A stretch of 64,000 nt of DNA from an uncultured Eubacteriales bacterium (GTDB lineage: Bacteria > Bacillota > Clostridia > Oscillospirales > Acutalibacteraceae). Within the stretch, counting starts at the first letter, position 1, and the number at the start of each line of letters is the position of its first letter. Below the pieces are notes generated by a model. The model was not told the origin of the DNA. It made no database searches and saw only the letters and a list, made by a program, of their open reading frames with translations. Positions 34,522 through 43,709 of this stretch are shown one piece after another. The position numbers and the translations under genes are program-made. Where the stretch lies: contig CASFBL010000013.1 in assembly GCA_949292775.1 (NCBI GenBank), positions 1-64,000 of the forward strand, written 5' to 3'.

Positions 34522-34550
34522 ACTATAGCATCTGCGTTTTTTACCGTCAA
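34522..34550 (-). promoter_or_regulatory. Promoter of the ABC transporter pair
   Basis: Minus strand: TTGACG (34550-34545), 17-bp spacer, TATAGT (34527-34522), 35 bp before the ATPase start. Confidence 0.75.
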
Positions 34551-34556
34551 TAAAAT

Positions 34557-34592
34557 GCGCCGCTTTGTTATTTTTACTTAACAAAGCGACGC
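34557..34592 (-). terminator. Terminator of mtaB
   Basis: GCGCCGCTTTGTTA (34557-34570) and TAACAAAGCGACGC (34579-34592) pair with one mismatch; a T-rich tract follows on the minus strand. Confidence 0.7.
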
Positions 34593-34626
34593 TTTTTCCT
34601 TAATTTCCGTAATTCTTTTGTAACAA

Positions 34627-35916
34627 TTACACGAGTTCACCGCACACAAAATCCCCGTCTGCGCCAAGCAGCCGCACACGCACCATTTGGCCGGATTTTG
34701 CAGTCGGCGCCTGCACGCAAACCGGGGTGTAATTTGCGGTGTAGCCGTGAAAACTGCCGTCGGGACGCGGACTTTCCAAAAGCACATCACAACATTTTCC
34801 AACCTGCGCCTGCAAAAAGCTTTGGCGCAGTTTTCCCGCAGTTTCTAACAGCACCGCCGCACGCCGTTCCTTTTCCCGGCGTTCGATTTGGTCGGGCATT
34901 TGGGCTGCGCGCGTACCGGAGCGCACAGAGTATGGGAAAACATGAATTTTCTGAAAGCCGATTTTTTCGGCAAAGGCGACCGTCTCTAAAAAATCTGCTT
35001 CACTCTCGCCAGGGAAGCCAACCATGATATCCGTTGTTAAGGAGCAATCTGCAAACCGCGCGCGCAGTTTTTCGCAAAGCTCTGCATACTCGGCAGCCGT
35101 GTAGTGGCGGTTCATGCGCCGCAGCACCCGGTCACAGCCGCTTTGCAGGGAAATGTGAAACTGCGGACAAAGCTTCGGTATGGCGGACAGCCCATCGAGC
35201 ACTTCGTCGGTCAAATGGTCCGGTTCGAGCGAGCCAAGGCGCACGCGCAAGATGCCCTCCGGCTCCCCTGCCGCTGCAACGGCTTCGTAAAACCTTTCGC
35301 CGGTATCCTTGCCATAAGCCGAAAGGTTTATGCCGACGAGCACGACCTCCCGAAAGCCGGCTTGCGAAAGAGTCTGGGCCTCCGTGCGGATTTCCGCAAG
35401 CGGCTTGGAGCGCACTCTGCCGCGGGCGGTGGGGATGATGCAATAGGAGCAAAAACGGTCACAGCCGTCTTCAATTTTGATGTTGGCACGCGTGCGTTCG
35501 GTAAAGCCGGTAATCGGCGCACCGCAGAAGCACTCGCCGGTCACATGGGGCCGAATCAGGGTCTGCCGCTCGCCGGTCTCTAAAAAACGCTCTAAAAGCT
35601 CGGGCAGCCGCAAATTGGTGTTGTTGCCGAGCACGACATCCGCTTCTTGAAGCGATTCCCCGGCTTTGGGGAACGCCTGCGGCATGCAGCCGGTCAGCAC
35701 CACCACGCTTTGCGGATAGCGGTGTTTGAGTTTTCGCACGAGCTGGCGCGTTTTACGGTCGCTTTCCGCGGTGACGGTGCAGGAATTCACGACAAATATA
35801 TCAGCGGTTTCCTCAACCGGTGTCACCGTAAAACCGCGCGCGGTAAGCGCTTCGGTCAGTTCTTCGGTTTCATATTGATTGACTTTACAGCCAAGGGTAT
35901 GAAAATGTACCTGCAT
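34627..35916 (-). CDS. mtaB: tRNA t6A37 methylthiotransferase MtaB
   Basis: MtaB converts t6A to ms2t6A at position 37 of tRNAs. The 429-residue protein has three domains. The N-terminal UPF0004 domain has Fe-S cysteines in HTLGCKVNQYE, FVVNSCTVTAE and VLTGCMPQ. The radical SAM domain contains EDGCDRFCSYCIIPTARG, with the CxxxCxxC motif. A C-terminal TRAM domain covers about 365-429. HTLGCKVNQYET distinguishes MtaB from MiaB and RimO. It needs two 4Fe-4S clusters, fitting an anaerobe. Confidence 0.95.
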   Translation of the reverse strand: MQVHFHTLGCKVNQYETEELTEALTARGFTVTPVEETADIFVVNSCTVTAESDRKTRQLVRKLKHRYPQSVVVLTGCMPQAFPKAGESLQEADVVLGNNTNLRLPELLERFLETGERQTLIRPHVTGECFCGAPITGFTERTRANIKIEDGCDRFCSYCIIPTARGRVRSKPLAEIRTEAQTLSQAGFREVVLVGINLSAYGKDTGERFYEAVAAAGEPEGILRVRLGSLEPDHLTDEVLDGLSAIPKLCPQFHISLQSGCDRVLRRMNRHYTAAEYAELCEKLRARFADCSLTTDIMVGFPGESEADFLETVAFAEKIGFQKIHVFPYSVRSGTRAAQMPDQIERREKERRAAVLLETAGKLRQSFLQAQVGKCCDVLLESPRPDGSFHGYTANYTPVCVQAPTAKSGQMVRVRLLGADGDFVCGELV

Positions 35917-36014
35917 AATACTCCTCTTGTTTTATAGGGACATTCTCCGCAAAGTCATAATATTCCAAGCATAGAAATTCGCTGTTTTTGGAATTCTAAA
36001 AAACGGGTGATACT

Positions 36015-36401
36015 ATGAAACGAATCGGAGAATATTTTTGTGTGTTTTCTCTTGGCGGATTTTGCTACGGCTTAATCGAAATCCTTTGGCGCGGCTATAC
36101 GCACTGGACCATGGGGCTTACCGGCGGTGCGGCGCTTTTGGGCATTTATTTTATCAACGAAAAATACAAACGATTGCCGCTGGCGCTGCGCTGCCTTTTC
36201 GGCTGCGGCATCATCACGGCGTTAGAGCTTTTTGTGGGACTTCTCGTGAATAAGGTTTTTCGCCTGCATGTCTGGGATTACAGCCGTCAGCCGCTCAATT
36301 TATTCGGGCAAATCTGCCCGTTATTTTCACTGGCGTGGTTTTTGCTGTCGTTTCCGGCCTGCCGTCTTTGCGGTCGCCTGAAGCAGCTTTTGTGCCGATA
36401 A
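36015..36401 (+). CDS. CmpB-type small membrane protein (putative ABC transporter permease family)
   Basis: The 128-residue protein has four predicted membrane segments. GFCYGLIEILWRGYTHWTMGLTGG, IYFINEKY, LELFVGLLVN and VWDYSRQPLNLFGQICPLFS match the CmpB-like family often labelled putative ABC transporter permease. That label is historical, and no ATPase is next to it. ATG 36015 follows GGGTGATACT. The actual function is unknown. Confidence 0.85.
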   Translation: MKRIGEYFCVFSLGGFCYGLIEILWRGYTHWTMGLTGGAALLGIYFINEKYKRLPLALRCLFGCGIITALELFVGLLVNKVFRLHVWDYSRQPLNLFGQICPLFSLAWFLLSFPACRLCGRLKQLLCR

Positions 36402-36406
36402 AGGTT

Positions 36407-37183
36407 TTAAGCAAAAATGTTCTGCAAAAATGCTGCGGCCTTTTGGAACCAGCCCTCGGCATCTTTGCCCTCTGCAAGACCTATGCCGTGGCCGCCGGTT
36501 TCGTAAAGATGCTTTTCAAACGGGACGCCGTTTTTTTCGAGCGCTTCGCACAGCAGTTCGGTATTGCGGTAATCGACAGACTGGTCGTCTTTATTGTGCC
36601 AGACAAAAACCGGCGGATAATCCGCAGGAATATGCCGCTCGACCGAAGCCGCTTCGCGATCGGCTTTTCCGGTTAAAACGCCCAAAAGGCGCTTGCGTGA
36701 AACTTTATGGGTCAGTTCCCCCATGGTGATAACCGGATAACAAAGCACCAGCGCGGACGGTTTCAAGCTATACTCTGCACCGTTATAAGTCGTTTCAAAA
36801 TGCTGATGCAGCACGGCAAAAAACGCAGCCAAATGACCGCCTGCGGAGCTACCGACCAGCGCGATTTTCTCTTCGCAAAGTTCGAACTTCTCTGCGCGGC
36901 TTTTGATAAATTGCAAGGCTCTTGCGACATCCTGCAAGGGCGCCGGATAGCGCGCGGCAAAACCGACACGGTAATGGAGCACAAACGCGTGGTACCCGAG
37001 CGCCTGAAAGCGTTCGGCAAAGGGTTTGCCTTCGTTAAAATCAGAAATCATAGAATAGGCGCCGCCGGGTAAAATCAGCACGGCGGGCGCGCCTTTTTCT
37101 CCGGGATAACAATCGAGCTTCACCTGTTTTCTCGCCGGTTCTACTTTGATTTCGCGTTCGGTATATAACGAAAATGTCTGCAT
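36407..37183 (-). CDS. Alpha/beta hydrolase, carboxylesterase-like
   Basis: The start is ATG 37183 behind GAAAGGAAGAAAAACG. The 258-residue protein shows the hydrolase triad: the nucleophile Ser in ALVGSSAGGHLAAF, Asp in VFVWHNKDDQSVDY and His in YETGGHGIGLAEG. VLILPGGAYSMIS provides the oxyanion-hole HGG-like turn. It resembles the acetyl-xylan-esterase/BD-FAE group acting on small esters or acetylated sugars. There is no signal peptide, so it is cytoplasmic. It converges tail-to-tail on the CmpB gene. Confidence 0.88.
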   Translation of the reverse strand: MQTFSLYTEREIKVEPARKQVKLDCYPGEKGAPAVLILPGGAYSMISDFNEGKPFAERFQALGYHAFVLHYRVGFAARYPAPLQDVARALQFIKSRAEKFELCEEKIALVGSSAGGHLAAFFAVLHQHFETTYNGAEYSLKPSALVLCYPVITMGELTHKVSRKRLLGVLTGKADREAASVERHIPADYPPVFVWHNKDDQSVDYRNTELLCEALEKNGVPFEKHLYETGGHGIGLAEGKDAEGWFQKAAAFLQNIFA

Positions 37184-37256
37184 CGTTTTTCTTCCTTTCG
37201 TGCCTTTCATCTTACCACAACGCGGCTTTGTGCGTCAAGGCGCTTACAGCTTTTTG

Positions 37257-37288
37257 AAAAACCGCCCCGGCAATAGTCACCGGGGCGG
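37257..37288 (-). terminator. Terminator after the acyl-AMP ligase fusion gene
   Basis: CCGCCCCGG (37262-37270) and CCGGGGCGG (37280-37288); five T residues follow on the minus strand and GTTTTTTGG on the plus strand. Confidence 0.75.
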
Positions 37289-37299
37289 CCGTTTTTTGG

Positions 37300-39858
37300 T
37301 TATTTCCGGTTCTGCTCCTGCAGAGCGGCAATCGCATCCTGCACCTCTTTGGTCAGCGCAGAAACCTCTTTGCCATCGGGATAAATCGGCTTTCCGAAAG
37401 TCACATCGATTTGATATTTTTTCATGTGCTTCCAGTCAAAGACTTTCATCATTTTTCTGCCCTTCGGGAACACCTCATAAGCACCATTTACATAAGCAGG
37501 CACAATGGGAACACCGGCATTGATGGCAAGCACAGAAGCACCGCTTTTGATTTCACGGAAAATACCGTCTTCGCTGCGCGTTCCCTCCGGGTGAATCACT
37601 ACGCCCCAATTTTGACGCAGCTTATCACACAGGCTGTTCATTGTCTGCATATTGATGCCGCTGCGGTCCACGGGTACCATTCCGGCGGATTTAATCAGCT
37701 TGCGGCTGAACGCATCGTTGCGGAACAGCTCTTTTTTCGCCATACAGCACAGCTTTTTAAAGCGTTCTTTCGGGAATGCAGAGGCAATATAAAGAAAATC
37801 GATTTTGGAAACATGGTTTGCGCAAATGATAAAGCCCTTGTCGGTCGGGATATTTTCTGCGTTATGCACATCGACATGATAGCAGAACTGCGCCAAGTTG
37901 CGGAAAAACGCATAGGTGTTGTAGTCGCCGTCGGTCTTTTCCAGCGGATAGGTAACATTCGCCTGACCGATTTTCTTTTTCTTTGTGCCTTTATTTTGCA
38001 AAGCAAGCACAATGTCGTTTACCGTCATGTCATCAAAATAATAATCTTCAATGTTGACATGGTAAATATCTTCCAGCTCCAGCGCCAAATTGATAGCGCT
38101 TAATGAGTCGATGGAAAGCTCTGCAAAAATGCGCGTCTGCGGCGTTACAGCACCCGCTTCGGCATTTGCAATTTTTGCCACCGCCGAAATGACGCGTGCT
38201 GTCATATCATCCTGCTCGGGCGCAGCGGACGCGTCTGCGGTCACACCCGCTTTGCGCTCTTTAAGCGCCTGCTGTTTTAACAGATAGCGTTTGGGCTTTT
38301 GCAGGGAAGTACGCGGAATCTCATTGACAAAGTGCGTGGTAGAAATACGCATATTCTGAATAAGCTGAGAACCTTTTTCTAAAATCTGCGCTTTAATCGC
38401 ATCGCGGTCTGCCTGGGTGATCCCCTCCGGCACGACAAACGCGTGAATTTCATCATAGTCGGTATTTTCCTGCGGCACGCCGCAGATTACAAATTCCTTG
38501 ACACCGCGCAGATCTGCGTATTTTTCTTCCAAATCGTCCGGCGTAATTTTTTTGCCGGAGGAAAGCACAATATTTTCTTTCGAACGCCCGGTCACCCGGA
38601 TATATCCTCGCTCGTCGCGCTCGCCGATATCCCCGGTCATGAAATAGCCGTCTTCTGTAAATGCCGCCTTTGTCGCTTCTTCATCACGGAAGTAGCCTTT
38701 CATCATATAAGGCGACTTAATCAGAATCTCACCGTTTTCACTGAACCGCACCGAAACCGCCGGATACGGCTTGCCGCAGGAATCTGTCTGAATATTGTCG
38801 GGCACATTGCCGATTGTCGGAATATTGGTTTCGGACGCACCGTAGGTAATCAAAATATTAAAGCCTGTCCCGTAATAAAACTCCGCGACATCTTTATTCA
38901 TCGGCGCACCGGCAGAGCAAAGGAAGTTGAGGCTGCCGCCGAAGCCTTCATGAATGCTTTTAAACACCTTTTTGCCAAGCAAACTGCCGGTTTTGCGGCG
39001 TTTTTCAAGGCAAATGGGGAACAGCACCTTAAACATGGCGGCTGTAATGGGGCTGCTTTTGATTTTGCGCATAATCTGCGTCATAAACAGCTCATACACC
39101 TTGGGTACGGCCGGCAGAACAGTCGGGTGATATTCGTTGAACGCACCCAGAACCGCGTCTGCACTCAAAGATTCAATATAATGTGCGTCCGCACCGCTGA
39201 GCGCAGGGCCGAGCACCAAACAGATAACACCGTAAATATGGCTGTTTGGAATGATTGCAAGGTAACGGTCATTTTCCGTAAGCTTCTGCACTTCGAGCGT
39301 CATGCGCGTAGTCGCAATCAGGTTATCATGCGTATGCATAATCCCGGCGGCACGGCGCGTTGTGCCGGAAGAGAAAATGATAGTAGCGACGGTTTCGTCC
39401 GGGTCGGGCGTAGCGGGCATATCTTTGGAAACTTCTGCGCGAAAGCCCTCAACGACGCTGCAGTCCAGCACATTGAACACCGGGAAGCCGTAATCGGGTA
39501 CAGATTGGAATTTCTCGGCAGTCTTCGGGGAGAAGAATGCCGCACGCACATCGGACTGCCGGATGAATTCGTCGAGTTCCGCCGCTGTCAGAGAAGCGTC
39601 GATAAGCGCCGCGGTACAATGCAGCTTGCAGACCGCAAAAAAAGCAATCGTCCATTCGGGGCTTCCTTCCGAAACAAAAGCCACACGATCGCCCGCACGC
39701 ACACCTGCGTTGGCCAGAATTTGCGCATATTTTTCGGTTCTTTCAAAGACTTCCCCATAGGTATACATGCGCTGGGAGCCATCATTCATGGTCACCGACA
39801 AAGCGCATTTACCGGGGTGTTTTGCATTCTGCTGATAAACTGATTCGTAAATATTCAT
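37300..39858 (-). CDS. Fusion: acyl-AMP ligase, acyl carrier protein, PlsC-type acyltransferase
   Basis: The 852-residue protein joins three activities. Residues 1-540 are an adenylate-forming ligase: the ATP motif TIIFSSGTTRRAAG, YGASE, YFMTGDIGERDERGYIRVTGRSKENIVLSSGKK and a C-terminal PKRYLLKQ lysine. Residues 555-635 are a carrier domain with LSIDSLSAINLALELE; Ser585 is the phosphopantetheine site. Residues 640-852 are an acyltransferase with N681-H-x4-D687 (NHVSKID) and VVIHPEGTRSEDG. The order suggests an acyl group is activated, loaded on the internal carrier and passed to an acceptor such as a lysophospholipid, like E. coli Aas but with a built-in ACP. A role in fatty acid scavenging is inferred. 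No membrane segment is evident. Confidence 0.9.
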   Translation of the reverse strand: MNIYESVYQQNAKHPGKCALSVTMNDGSQRMYTYGEVFERTEKYAQILANAGVRAGDRVAFVSEGSPEWTIAFFAVCKLHCTAALIDASLTAAELDEFIRQSDVRAAFFSPKTAEKFQSVPDYGFPVFNVLDCSVVEGFRAEVSKDMPATPDPDETVATIIFSSGTTRRAAGIMHTHDNLIATTRMTLEVQKLTENDRYLAIIPNSHIYGVICLVLGPALSGADAHYIESLSADAVLGAFNEYHPTVLPAVPKVYELFMTQIMRKIKSSPITAAMFKVLFPICLEKRRKTGSLLGKKVFKSIHEGFGGSLNFLCSAGAPMNKDVAEFYYGTGFNILITYGASETNIPTIGNVPDNIQTDSCGKPYPAVSVRFSENGEILIKSPYMMKGYFRDEEATKAAFTEDGYFMTGDIGERDERGYIRVTGRSKENIVLSSGKKITPDDLEEKYADLRGVKEFVICGVPQENTDYDEIHAFVVPEGITQADRDAIKAQILEKGSQLIQNMRISTTHFVNEIPRTSLQKPKRYLLKQQALKERKAGVTADASAAPEQDDMTARVISAVAKIANAEAGAVTPQTRIFAELSIDSLSAINLALELEDIYHVNIEDYYFDDMTVNDIVLALQNKGTKKKKIGQANVTYPLEKTDGDYNTYAFFRNLAQFCYHVDVHNAENIPTDKGFIICANHVSKIDFLYIASAFPKERFKKLCCMAKKELFRNDAFSRKLIKSAGMVPVDRSGINMQTMNSLCDKLRQNWGVVIHPEGTRSEDGIFREIKSGASVLAINAGVPIVPAYVNGAYEVFPKGRKMMKVFDWKHMKKYQIDVTFGKPIYPDGKEVSALTKEVQDAIAALQEQNRK

Positions 39859-40042
39859 AGCATCCTCCGCGGGAATAAACTGAAATGTACCAGTTTTAAT
39901 ATTAGCACAACCGCGCCGCCCATGTCAAACAATTTGCTTTTATTCAAAAATTATTTACATTCACGCGTCGTTTGCCGATTGCTTTTTGAAAAACTTTCCG
40001 CTACAATGGAAAGTACAAACATTAAAAGTGAGGTGCATTTTT

Positions 40043-42034
40043 ATGGCAAACTGGTTTAAAGACGCGGTAATCTATCAGATTTATCCGCAAAGCTTTTATG
40101 ACACAAACGCCGACGGCATCGGGGATTTAAACGGCATCCGTGAGAAGCTCGGCTACATTCAGTCGCTTGGCTGCAACACCGTTTGGCTTTCGCCGTGCTT
40201 CGTCTCTCCTTTTGAAGACGCGGGCTATGATGTTGCGGATTATTATAAAATCGCACCGCGCTACGGTACGAACGACGACATGAAGGCGCTTGTGGACGCC
40301 TGCCACCAAAAGGGCATGCATATTCTTTTGGATTTGGTTATCGGGCACACCTCGATTTCGCACCCGTGGTTCAAAGAAGCCGCCGAAAACCCCGAAAGCG
40401 AGCACGCCGACTTTTATATTTGGACCGATGAAGCGGCACACTGCGACACCAAGGAAGTTGCCGAAAAATTAGTCCCCTACCCCGCGGGAAAACGCAAAGG
40501 AAAATACATGTATAATTTCTTTGACATTCAGCCCGCAATCAACTTCGGCTTCGGCACGGTGACCGAACCCTGGCAGATGCCGACCGACCACCCGGCGGTC
40601 AAAAAGAATATTGAAGAAGTCAAAAACATCATGCGTTTCTGGCTTTCCATGGGCGTAGACGGTTTCCGCGTCGATATGGCGGCGTCACTTGTGAAAAACG
40701 ACACGCCGGAAAAGACCTATACCCGCCGCATTTGGGCGGATATTCGACAAATGCTCGACCAAGAATTCCCCGAAGCGGTCATTGTTTCCGAATGGTTCAA
40801 CGCGCCGCAGGCAATCAACGGCGGGCAAGGCTTTGACGCAGACTTTTATTTGCAGGGAAACCCAGGGTTTATGTCTTTGATGATGGTCGGGGAAAACAGC
40901 TTTTTCAATCCCCTTGGTGAGGGCAACTGCACCTATTTCGCTGAAGAATACAAAAGCTATATTGACGAGCTTCAAGGCACCGGCCGCTTTATGTGCACGC
41001 CGACAGGCAACCACGATGTTGTGCGCATGTCCAGCGGCAGAAGCGACGCCCAGCAGCGCCTCGCAGTAGCCTTTACCATGCTTTTGCCCGGTATTCCCGC
41101 TGTTTATTACGGTGACGAAATCGGTATGCGCTATCTTGACCTGCCGACCAAAGAGGGCGGCGGCTACCGCACCGGCTCGCGCACACCTATGCAATGGACT
41201 GCCGGAAAAAATTTCGGCTTTTCCGAGGCAGACAGCTCACTTTTGTATCTGCCCACTGACGGCGGTGAAAACGCACCGACTGTGGAGGCGGAAGAAGCGG
41301 ACCAAAACTCACTTTTGCACTTCACCCGTGAAATGCTTGCATTCCGCAAAGCTCACCCTGCCCTTTGCGCCAACATGGATTTTGAAAACATCTATGCCAA
41401 GGAAAACCGCTATCCTTATATCTTCCTGCGCACCGACGGCAAAGAAAAATTCCTGTGCGCCTTTAACCCCGCCGCGCGCACGGAGCAAGCAACCATTGCC
41501 CGCCTTTCAGACGCTGCGGTCATAAAGGGCCTTGGTGACTGCACCCTCACTTGTGAAGGACACGCGACCACCGTAACGATGGCACCGGAAAGCTTTGCGG
41601 TTATTGCATTCACAAGTGCCGACGAAGCGTTTTGTGACAGCGAAGCAGATGCCGAGCCGACCGAAGCGGAAGCAACCCCCGTACAAGGTGCAGTCGGCGC
41701 ACTGCCGCCGGACGAAGAACCGATTGGTCTTGGCAGCTGGGAAGGCCGCGTGAGCACCTTATTCTTCAAAGGCACAGTACAATGCAGTGTTGCTTATGAA
41801 AACGGCGCTTATCAGTTTTCTTTGAATATTCCGGATGTGCCGGTGCCCGCTTACACAATCACCCGAGTAGAAAAAGTTGCTGACGACACCCTGGAAGTAC
41901 ACGCGGAAATCAAAGACCTGCAGAACCGCGAGGCGGTGCTCACCGCAACATTCCACGGCGACAGCTTTGACTGCACAGTCAAAATCCCGTTCTTTGGCAA
42001 GGTGAAAATCAAAGACGGTCGCCGCGCCAAGTAA
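40043..42034 (+). CDS. GH13 alpha-glucosidase/amylase-family enzyme with C-terminal extension
   Basis: The start is ATG 40043 behind GTGAGGTGC. The 663-residue protein has an (alpha/beta)8 barrel: DAVIYQIYPQSFYDTNADGIGDLNGI, DLVIGHTS, the nucleophile in GVDGFRVDMAAS, acid/base Glu in VIVSEWFN, and TGNHDVVR. The QIYPQSFYDTNGDGIGDL pattern fits oligo-1,6-glucosidase/trehalose-6-phosphate hydrolase-type GH13. After the barrel and the usual beta domain comes an acidic linker (about 545-575, rich in E, D, A and P), then an extra beta-rich domain of about 85 residues. There is no signal peptide, so it is intracellular. A terminator follows. Confidence 0.9.
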   Translation: MANWFKDAVIYQIYPQSFYDTNADGIGDLNGIREKLGYIQSLGCNTVWLSPCFVSPFEDAGYDVADYYKIAPRYGTNDDMKALVDACHQKGMHILLDLVIGHTSISHPWFKEAAENPESEHADFYIWTDEAAHCDTKEVAEKLVPYPAGKRKGKYMYNFFDIQPAINFGFGTVTEPWQMPTDHPAVKKNIEEVKNIMRFWLSMGVDGFRVDMAASLVKNDTPEKTYTRRIWADIRQMLDQEFPEAVIVSEWFNAPQAINGGQGFDADFYLQGNPGFMSLMMVGENSFFNPLGEGNCTYFAEEYKSYIDELQGTGRFMCTPTGNHDVVRMSSGRSDAQQRLAVAFTMLLPGIPAVYYGDEIGMRYLDLPTKEGGGYRTGSRTPMQWTAGKNFGFSEADSSLLYLPTDGGENAPTVEAEEADQNSLLHFTREMLAFRKAHPALCANMDFENIYAKENRYPYIFLRTDGKEKFLCAFNPAARTEQATIARLSDAAVIKGLGDCTLTCEGHATTVTMAPESFAVIAFTSADEAFCDSEADAEPTEAEATPVQGAVGALPPDEEPIGLGSWEGRVSTLFFKGTVQCSVAYENGAYQFSLNIPDVPVPAYTITRVEKVADDTLEVHAEIKDLQNREAVLTATFHGDSFDCTVKIPFFGKVKIKDGRRAK

Positions 42035-42054
42035 TTCATTCTGAAACACAAAAG

Positions 42055-42091
42055 AACAGCCGCACAGCAAAACCTGTGCGGCTGTTTTCTT
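42055..42091. terminator. Bidirectional terminator
   Basis: AACAGCCGCACAG (42055-42067) pairs perfectly with CTGTGCGGCTGTT (42074-42086), with flanking A and T tracts. It ends the GH13 gene and the converging als operon. Confidence 0.88.
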
Positions 42092-42097
42092 TTTGAT

Positions 42098-42541
42098 TTA
42101 TTGTTCGTTTTCAATGTCTGCGAGCATTTGCACACGCCTTGCGTGACGACCGCCTTCATAAACACCCGAAAGCCATGCGTCCACAATCATCAGCGCAAGG
42201 TCCTCGCCGACAACACGCGCGCCGAATGCCAGCACATTGGTATCGTTATGCTGACGGGACAACAGCGCCGAATACGGTTCGCTGCACACAACGGCACGAA
42301 TGCCTTTTACTTTATTTGCGGCAAGGGAGATGCCGACGCCGGTGCCGCAGATGACGATGCCTTTTTCGCATTCGCCGCCGGCAACGGCTTTCGCCACTGC
42401 TTTTCCGTAAATCGGATAATCGGTGCGCTCGGTACTGTTGGTGCCGAAATCCTCCACCTCATAGCCTTTTTCAAGCAGATGTTCAATTACACGCCCTTTA
42501 AGCGCAAAGCCTACATGATCGCAGCCTATGGCAATTTTCAT
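42098..42541 (-). CDS. rpiB: Ribose/allose-6-phosphate isomerase B
   Basis: The 147-residue protein has the RpiB/LacA pattern: KIAIGCDHVGFALK with the phosphate-binding Asp-His, the catalytic Cys in GIVICGTGVGISLAANK, AVVCSEPYSALLSRQHNDTNVLAFGARV and the final ARRVQMLADIE. E. coli RpiB isomerises ribose-5-phosphate/ribulose-5-phosphate and also D-allose-6-phosphate to D-allulose-6-phosphate. Position at the end of the als operon favours the second role here. Confidence 0.95.
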   Translation of the reverse strand: MKIAIGCDHVGFALKGRVIEHLLEKGYEVEDFGTNSTERTDYPIYGKAVAKAVAGGECEKGIVICGTGVGISLAANKVKGIRAVVCSEPYSALLSRQHNDTNVLAFGARVVGEDLALMIVDAWLSGVYEGGRHARRVQMLADIENEQ

Positions 42542-42571
42542 TGGAATTCACCTCGTTGTAATTTCTGGAAA

Positions 42572-42603
42572 CGGCACCGGCAAGCGCCTGCTTGCCGGTG
42601 CCG
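42572..42603. repeat. Intercistronic hairpin between alsB and rpiB
   Basis: CGGCACCGGCAAGC (42572-42585) and its exact complement (42590-42603), loop GCCT, with no T-run. Such a stem can stabilise the abundant binding-protein mRNA and lower downstream expression. Confidence 0.65.
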
Positions 42604-42669
42604 CCCAGCGGCGGGTCCCCGACCGGACCGCGCCGCTTGAGGGAAGAAAAGTGGGATATAAAAGTGCAG

Positions 42670-43671
42670 TTACGCAGCTTTTTTCTCAACGATATAAGAG
42701 TCGACCGGGATGGTTTCCGGTGTTGCATTCGGGTCGATTGCAGCGCCTTCTTTGACCGCTTCGACCATCTGACGCAGGGAGACTGCGCCGATTTCAGCGG
42801 AGTCCTGTGCGACTGTTGCGGAAAGCTCGCCCGCTTCTACGCTCGTGAGTGCTTCTGCTGCACCGTCTGTACCAACAACCATGATTTCACCGAGTTTGCC
42901 AGCATTCTTGACTGCCTGCAAAGCGCCGAGCGCCATAGTATCGTTGCAGCAGTAGATAGCTTTCAGATTGGGGTTCTGCTGAATCATGCTTGCCGCGGTA
43001 TCAAGGGCTTTCTGTCTGTCCCAATCCGCCGGCTGAGAACCGACAAGGTTAATGCCGGAAGCCGCTTTGAAAGCTTCGGTTGCACCCTGTTTGCGCGCTT
43101 CACCGGAAGCGTTGCCTGCTTTACCTTCAATGATTGCGACATCGCCGCCGGAGGTAAGTTTGCTGATGATATAGTTCGCGCCTTTTTCGCCGACCTTCAC
43201 ATTATCGGTCGTTGCAAATGCGATAACGCTGCCGCCTGCATTCTTCAAAGTTTCCATATCGACCTTTTCATCGATATTCATCACATAGATGCCTTTTTTG
43301 TTTGCTTCGACAATACCGTTAATCAGGTTGGTGGGTGAAAGCGGCGCAACGCCGATGGCTTTATAGCCTTTGGCTACGCAGTTTTCCAAAATACGAAGCT
43401 GACCTTCGGTATCTTCTTCGCTGTTGGCAGCGAAAATGTCAACCGTAACGCCCAGTTTCTTGGCTTCTTCTTCAATACCGGTCTTCATGGTTGCCCAGAA
43501 GTCGTTGGAAAGGGTTTTCAGAATGACGGCGTATTCTGCCTGGGTACCGTCACCGCCGCCGGTCTGACTGTCTGTGTCCGTATTGTTGCCGCAGCCCGCA
43601 AAAATGAGGGTCAGAAGCATAACGGATGCCAATAGAACGCTGAGGATCCTTTTTTTCGTAGTTTTCTTCAT
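42670..43671 (-). CDS. alsB: D-allose ABC transporter substrate-binding lipoprotein
   Basis: The 333-residue protein starts with a lipoprotein signal: KKTTKKR, a hydrophobic core and LIFAGC, with lipidated Cys near 27, then a Gly/Asp/Thr-rich tether. The mature part is a type I periplasmic-binding fold like RbsB/AlsB: YAVILKTLSNDFWATMKTGIEEEAKKLG, APLSPTNL, DWDRQKALDTAASMIQQNPNLKAIYCCNDTMALGA and VVGTDGA. It should capture D-allose (or a similar hexose/ribose) outside the cell and deliver it to AlsC/AlsA. It lies after alsK, unlike the E. coli alsBACEK order. Confidence 0.92.
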   Translation of the reverse strand: MKKTTKKRILSVLLASVMLLTLIFAGCGNNTDTDSQTGGGDGTQAEYAVILKTLSNDFWATMKTGIEEEAKKLGVTVDIFAANSEEDTEGQLRILENCVAKGYKAIGVAPLSPTNLINGIVEANKKGIYVMNIDEKVDMETLKNAGGSVIAFATTDNVKVGEKGANYIISKLTSGGDVAIIEGKAGNASGEARKQGATEAFKAASGINLVGSQPADWDRQKALDTAASMIQQNPNLKAIYCCNDTMALGALQAVKNAGKLGEIMVVGTDGAAEALTSVEAGELSATVAQDSAEIGAVSLRQMVEAVKEGAAIDPNATPETIPVDSYIVEKKAA

Positions 43672-43709
43672 GGTGTTACCTCTCTTTTTTAAAAAAATTA
43701 TGTGGGTGT

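Noticed and set aside
38443-39843. 466-residue ORF antisense to the acyl-AMP ligase
   Set aside because: It is a mirror of codon bias in the real gene, with no ribosome binding site and no domain. The same holds for 16504-17559, 23138-24112 and 45772-46365.
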